DNA from: Gammaproteobacteria bacterium
Lineage (GTDB): Bacteria > Pseudomonadota > Gammaproteobacteria > DSM-19610
Reading direction: 5' to 3'
NCBI GenBank assembly: GCA_011371465.1
Contig: DRQL01000104.1
Location: forward strand, 1 to 8,580
Length of the DNA: 8,580 nt
Shown here: positions 6,254 through 8,580 of the stretch, one piece after another
Numbering within the stretch: the stretch's first letter is position 1
Layout of the letters: every line of letters starts with the position of its first letter
Made by a program: the position numbers and the translations under genes
Notes under the pieces: model-generated
The model's input: the letters and a program-made list of their open reading frames with translations, nothing else
What the model was told of the DNA's origin: nothing
The model's database searches: none

Positions 6254-6774
6254 AACAGGAACCTGCCAATATGGCGCTCGAACGAAGCGGCTATTTTGTC
6301 AGTTGCCTGCTGCATATCGGTGCCCGGGGGACAGTAGACCCAGTGCACCAGCAAGGTATCGTCGAGCACATCCACGGTGAGCGTGCCGGGTGTCAGGGTA
6401 ATGGAATTGGCCAGCAACAGCCTGCCCAGCGGTGATTTCAGTGTGGTTTTCACTTCCACCAGCGCCGGTCGGATCGGCAGCGAGGGGGCAATGACGCGCA
6501 GCGCCAGGTCGAGATTGGCGCGCACCAGTGCCACCATGAAATATCCCAGGTAACCCGCTATATACAACGGAACCAGCGGGCTGAAACGCAAACCGGTGAG
6601 GATACCAAAACGTGAACCGAACAGCAGGGTAACCAGCGCAGACACCACCACGCCAGCCAGCAACTCCTGCACGGCAAGGTTGCCGACCAGCAGCACCCAC
6701 AGCAGCAGGCATACGCCGAAAACCAGCACATAGTGCCGCAGGGAGATGGCCGGGGTAACCAGGGTATTATCCAT
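6250..6774 (-). CDS. mrpE: MrpE/MbhA subunit, first gene of the cluster
   Basis: A 174-aa protein of the MrpE/MnhE family. N-terminal hydrophobic helices (about 14-52 and 64-83) are followed by a C-terminal soluble domain holding the signature ANSITLTPGTLTVDV (122-136) and LVHWVYCPPG (142-151). Length is normal. The Met at 6774 has AAGGA (6780-6784) only 5 bases upstream, which is short but acceptable, and the protein is full-length from there. It is the first gene after a 271-base spacer, so the operon promoter probably lies there. Being first in the order E-F-G matches MBH/MBS/MBX clusters; in stand-alone Mrp operons the order is A-B-C-D-E-F-G. Confidence 0.96.
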   Translation of the reverse strand: MDNTLVTPAISLRHYVLVFGVCLLLWVLLVGNLAVQELLAGVVVSALVTLLFGSRFGILTGLRFSPLVPLYIAGYLGYFMVALVRANLDLALRVIAPSLPIRPALVEVKTTLKSPLGRLLLANSITLTPGTLTVDVLDDTLLVHWVYCPPGTDMQQATDKIAASFERHIGRFLL

Positions 6775-6802
6775 TCGATTCCTTATTCGTGGTCTGTTGC
6801 AC

Positions 6803-6833
6803 CCGGAACCTGGACGTTAGTCAGGTCCACCGG
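6803..6833 (-). promoter_or_regulatory. Leader hairpin upstream of mrpE
   Basis: TGGAC (6811-6815) pairs perfectly with GTCCA (6825-6829) around a 9-base loop. It is flanked by CCGG (6803-6806 and 6830-6833), which can extend the stem across a 4-base bulge. In the presumed mrpE transcript it would fold about 30 bases before the start codon. It does not cover the ribosome binding site, and no known riboswitch class is recognised. The role is unknown and it may be chance. Confidence 0.3.
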
Positions 6834-6876
6834 CACGACCATGTACCCGGTGACAGTCTTTATACAACATTTTTAC

Positions 6877-6901
6877 CGCCGCAGTAACCACTTTCGCGGC
6901 G
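6877..6901. promoter_or_regulatory. GC-rich inverted repeat in the leader
   Basis: CGCCGC (6877-6882) pairs with GCGGCG (6896-6901) across a 13-base loop. On the plus strand a T-run precedes rather than follows the stem, and on the minus strand an A-run follows it, so it does not read as an intrinsic terminator in either direction. It lies just upstream of the TATAAA-like box at 6859-6864 and could be an mRNA hairpin or a protein site. Confidence 0.3.
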
Positions 6902-6923
6902 TCGGCTCAAACGAGCTTTTATT

Positions 6924-6952
6924 ATTGTAATCTTAAACGAACCCGTCGTTCA
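6924..6952 (-). promoter_or_regulatory. Candidate sigma-70 promoter for the Mrp-type operon
   Basis: Read on the minus strand, TGAACG (6947-6952, 3 of 6 to the -35 consensus) and TACAAT (6924-6929, 5 of 6 to the -10 consensus) are separated by 17 bases. They sit in the most AT-rich part of the spacer. Transcription would begin near 6917, giving a leader of about 140 bases before mrpE. A weaker alternative -10, TATAAA at 6859-6864, has no recognisable -35. The match is by eye only. Confidence 0.35.
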
Positions 6953-6957
6953 TTGAC

Positions 6958-6970
6958 GCAGGTCACCTGC
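6958..6970. promoter_or_regulatory. 13-bp palindrome, possible operator
   Basis: GCAGGT-C-ACCTGC is a perfect inverted repeat with a single central base. It lies directly upstream of the candidate -35 hexamer (6947-6952) on the minus strand, a common place for a regulator to bind. No regulator family is assigned, and no regulator gene is visible in the window. Confidence 0.3.
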
Positions 6971-7045
6971 AGTATGCCGATATTCCCGTGCATTCCGTGG
7001 CGAATAATGAATGTCATGGTAACCGGCGCCCGACCTGATTCACTA

Positions 7046-8580
7046 TCACTGCTTGTGATCCTGAAGTAGCGCCAGCCGCTTGCGCATCAGCGCATAATAC
7101 ATAATCGGCACAACCACCAGCGTCAAAATCGTGGAAACCAGCAGACCGAAGATCAGCGCGATGGCCAGACCGCGGAATATCGGGTCGCCCAGGATGAACA
7201 GGGCGCCGAGCACCGCGGCCAGCCCGGTCAGGATGATCGGCTTGGCCCGTATGGCACCGGCCCGCACCACGGCATCCTCGAAGGACACGCCCTTTGCCAG
7301 TTCCTCGTTGATGAAATCGACCAGCAGGATGGAATTGCGCACAATGATGCCGGCCAGCGCAATCATGCCGATCATGGAAGTCGCGGTAAATTTCGCCCCC
7401 AGCAGCGCGTGACCCGGCATGACCCCGATGATGGTCAGCGGGATCGGCGCCATGATCACCAGCGGCACCAGGTAGGAGCGGAACTGCGCGACCACCAGCA
7501 GGTAGATCAGGATCAGTCCCACCGAGTAGGCAATCCCCATATCGCGAAAGGTTTCATAGGTGATCTGCCATTCCCCGTCCCACTTGAGGCTGTAGCGGTA
7601 GGGGTTGTCCGGCTGCCGGATAAAATGCTGCGGAACCGGGTTACCGTAATCGGTCACCAGCTCCTGCAACGACCGGTGCAGGACTGCCATACCGTATAGC
7701 GGACTGTCCAGTTCGCCCGCCATATCGCCGGTCACGAACACTACCGGCAGCAGGTCCTTGTGGTAGATGGAACGCTCGATGACCGAACGCTGTACACTGA
7801 CCAGTTCCGACAGGGGCACCAGCTGGCCCTCGGTGCTGCGTACTTTCAGGGCAAGCACCCGCTCGATGTCGGACTTTTCAGCGACCGGCAGCTCCATGCG
7901 GATGGCGACCGGGTACTTGGCATTGGGGTCGTGCAGGTAGCTGACGTTCTCACCCTTCAGCGCAGTAGTCATCGCCTCGACCACCTCGGCCTGGTCGACG
8001 CCCAGTCGGGCCGCCCGGCTGCGGTCGACGTGCACGATCCAGCGTGGCGCCAGCACCTCGATGCTGGTGTCGACATCCACGATGTCTTCGGTGGACAGGA
8101 ACACGTCCCTGACCTGTTCAGCGACCCGGATCTGCCCCGCATAATCCAGCCCGTAGATTTCCGCTACCAGTGGTGACAGCACCGGCGGCCCGGGCGGCAC
8201 CTCGACTACCTTGACGAGCGCATCGAAACGTTTGCCGATCTGCACCAGCGGGTCCCGCACGGCTCGCGCAATGACGTGACTCTTGCGATCGCGCTGGTGC
8301 TTGTCGACCAGGTTGACCTGTATATCGCCCACGTTGGCCCCGGTACGCAGGTAGTACTGGCGCACCAGGCCGTTGAAATTGATAGGTGCCGCCGTACCGG
8401 CATAAACCTGGTAATCGGTGACTTCCGGCACCTCCGCCAGGTACGCAGCCAGTTCGGTGAGCACCCGGTTGGTCTGTTCCAGTGAACTGCCCTCGGGCAT
8501 ATCCACGATCACCTGGAATTCAGACTTGTCGTCAAAGGGCAGCATTTTGAGAATCACCAGCTTCACCCCGGCCAGGCCCA
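7046..8580 (-). CDS. RND-superfamily efflux permease, C-terminal half (5' end outside window)
   Basis: At least 510 residues are visible and the frame is open at the right edge; a full RND permease is about 1,020-1,080 aa, so roughly half is present. It begins just after the central membrane helix with the periplasmic porter region (KMLPFDDKSEFQVIVDMPEG) and ends with five membrane helices. GIIVRNSILLVDFINEE corresponds to the TM10 block of AcrB-type pumps, and RAKPIILTGLAAVLGALFI and GLLVSTILTLVVVPIMYY are the last two helices. An apparent GTG start at 8566 is not real: homologous-looking sequence continues upstream to the edge. These pumps move substrates from periplasm or inner membrane outward using the proton motive force, with a membrane-fusion partner probably encoded to the right. 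The substrate cannot be told; the catalytic TM4 aspartates lie outside the window. The call 'heavy-metal (CusA)' is not supported. Confidence 0.93.
   Translation of the reverse strand, partial: GLAGVKLVILKMLPFDDKSEFQVIVDMPEGSSLEQTNRVLTELAAYLAEVPEVTDYQVYAGTAAPINFNGLVRQYYLRTGANVGDIQVNLVDKHQRDRKSHVIARAVRDPLVQIGKRFDALVKVVEVPPGPPVLSPLVAEIYGLDYAGQIRVAEQVRDVFLSTEDIVDVDTSIEVLAPRWIVHVDRSRAARLGVDQAEVVEAMTTALKGENVSYLHDPNAKYPVAIRMELPVAEKSDIERVLALKVRSTEGQLVPLSELVSVQRSVIERSIYHKDLLPVVFVTGDMAGELDSPLYGMAVLHRSLQELVTDYGNPVPQHFIRQPDNPYRYSLKWDGEWQITYETFRDMGIAYSVGLILIYLLVVAQFRSYLVPLVIMAPIPLTIIGVMPGHALLGAKFTATSMIGMIALAGIIVRNSILLVDFINEELAKGVSFEDAVVRAGAIRAKPIILTGLAAVLGALFILGDPIFRGLAIALIFGLLVSTILTLVVVPIMYYALMRKRLALLQDHKQ

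Larger units (their letters stand above)
6775..7045. other. Intergenic spacer between RND pump gene and Mrp-type operon
   Basis: No coding region is supported in these 271 bases. Going toward mrpE it contains a 13-bp palindrome (6958-6970), a candidate promoter (6924-6952), a GC hairpin (6877-6901), a second TATAAA-like box (6859-6864) and a hairpin in the presumed leader (6803-6833). I see no stem followed by a T-run after the RND stop, so no intrinsic terminator is apparent and readthrough from the pump gene is possible. Confidence 0.6.

Noticed and set aside
983..6774. Ordinary stand-alone Mrp Na+/H+ antiporter operon
   Set aside because: MrpA is absent as a giant protein, its parts are split or fused differently, the gene order differs, and a NuoH-type subunit follows.
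6877..6901. Possible intrinsic terminator for the RND gene
   Set aside because: The stem is followed by an A-run on the minus strand, and the T-run on the plus strand comes before the stem; neither orientation fits a terminator.
6953..6981. Plus-strand promoter with TTGACG
   Set aside because: No acceptable -10 element at 16-18 bases, and it would transcribe antisense into the RND gene.
7471..7480. GGTAGGAGCG resembling a REP arm
   Set aside because: It lies inside the RND coding sequence (FRSYL region) and has no matching inverted arm nearby.
7046..8566. RND gene starting at the GTG at 8566
   Set aside because: The frame continues to the window edge with family-like residues, and half of a normal RND permease would be missing; the GTG is an internal valine.
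1..8580. tRNA, rRNA, CRISPR array, insertion sequence or attachment site
   Set aside because: I saw no cloverleaf-like sequence, regular repeat-spacer pattern, transposase or flanking duplication; coding density leaves little room for them.

Overview
The window holds nine co-oriented genes, all read from the minus strand, so the biological order runs right to left. G+C is high by eye. Almost every gene junction in the main cluster is an overlap or a gap of a few bases. A REP-like palindrome with GTAGGAGCG/CGCTCCTGC arms and a proteobacterial-type RND pump suggest a member of the Gammaproteobacteria. The phylum is inferred; no taxonomic marker gene is present.

Layout from right to left. 8580-7046 is the C-terminal half of an RND-superfamily efflux permease whose start lies outside the window. 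7045-6775 is a 271-base spacer with a candidate promoter, a 13-bp palindrome and two hairpins. 6774-2857 is a tightly coupled run of Mrp/Mnh-type antiporter genes: MrpE, MrpF, MrpG, a stand-alone DUF4040 (MbhD-like) protein, a fused MbhE+MrpB protein, MrpC and MrpD. 2860-983 is a second, longer antiporter-like subunit of the NuoL/MrpD family with a C-terminal extension. 982-857 is a 126-base spacer carrying the REP-like element. 856-1 is a NuoH/EchB/MbhM-type membrane anchor, cut at its C-terminus by the window edge.

The main point is that this is probably not a free-standing Mrp Na+/H+ antiporter. The giant MrpA is absent: its C-terminal pieces occur as separate small genes, as in archaeal MBH/MBS/MBX complexes. 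The Mrp set is followed by two MrpD/NuoL paralogues and then a NuoH-type subunit. This order (MrpE-F-G, DUF4040, MbhE/MrpB, MrpC, MrpD, MrpD', NuoH) closely resembles my recollection of the archaeal MBS/MBX clusters, in which a second H subunit (H') replaces MbhI and precedes the M subunit. The predicted product is the membrane arm of a redox-driven H+/Na+ pump. The peripheral arm (NuoB/C/D/I-like or hydrogenase-like subunits) should lie just beyond coordinate 1. Whether it is a [NiFe]-hydrogenase, a sulfane reductase-like enzyme or another 'Ehr'-type oxidoreductase cannot be decided here.
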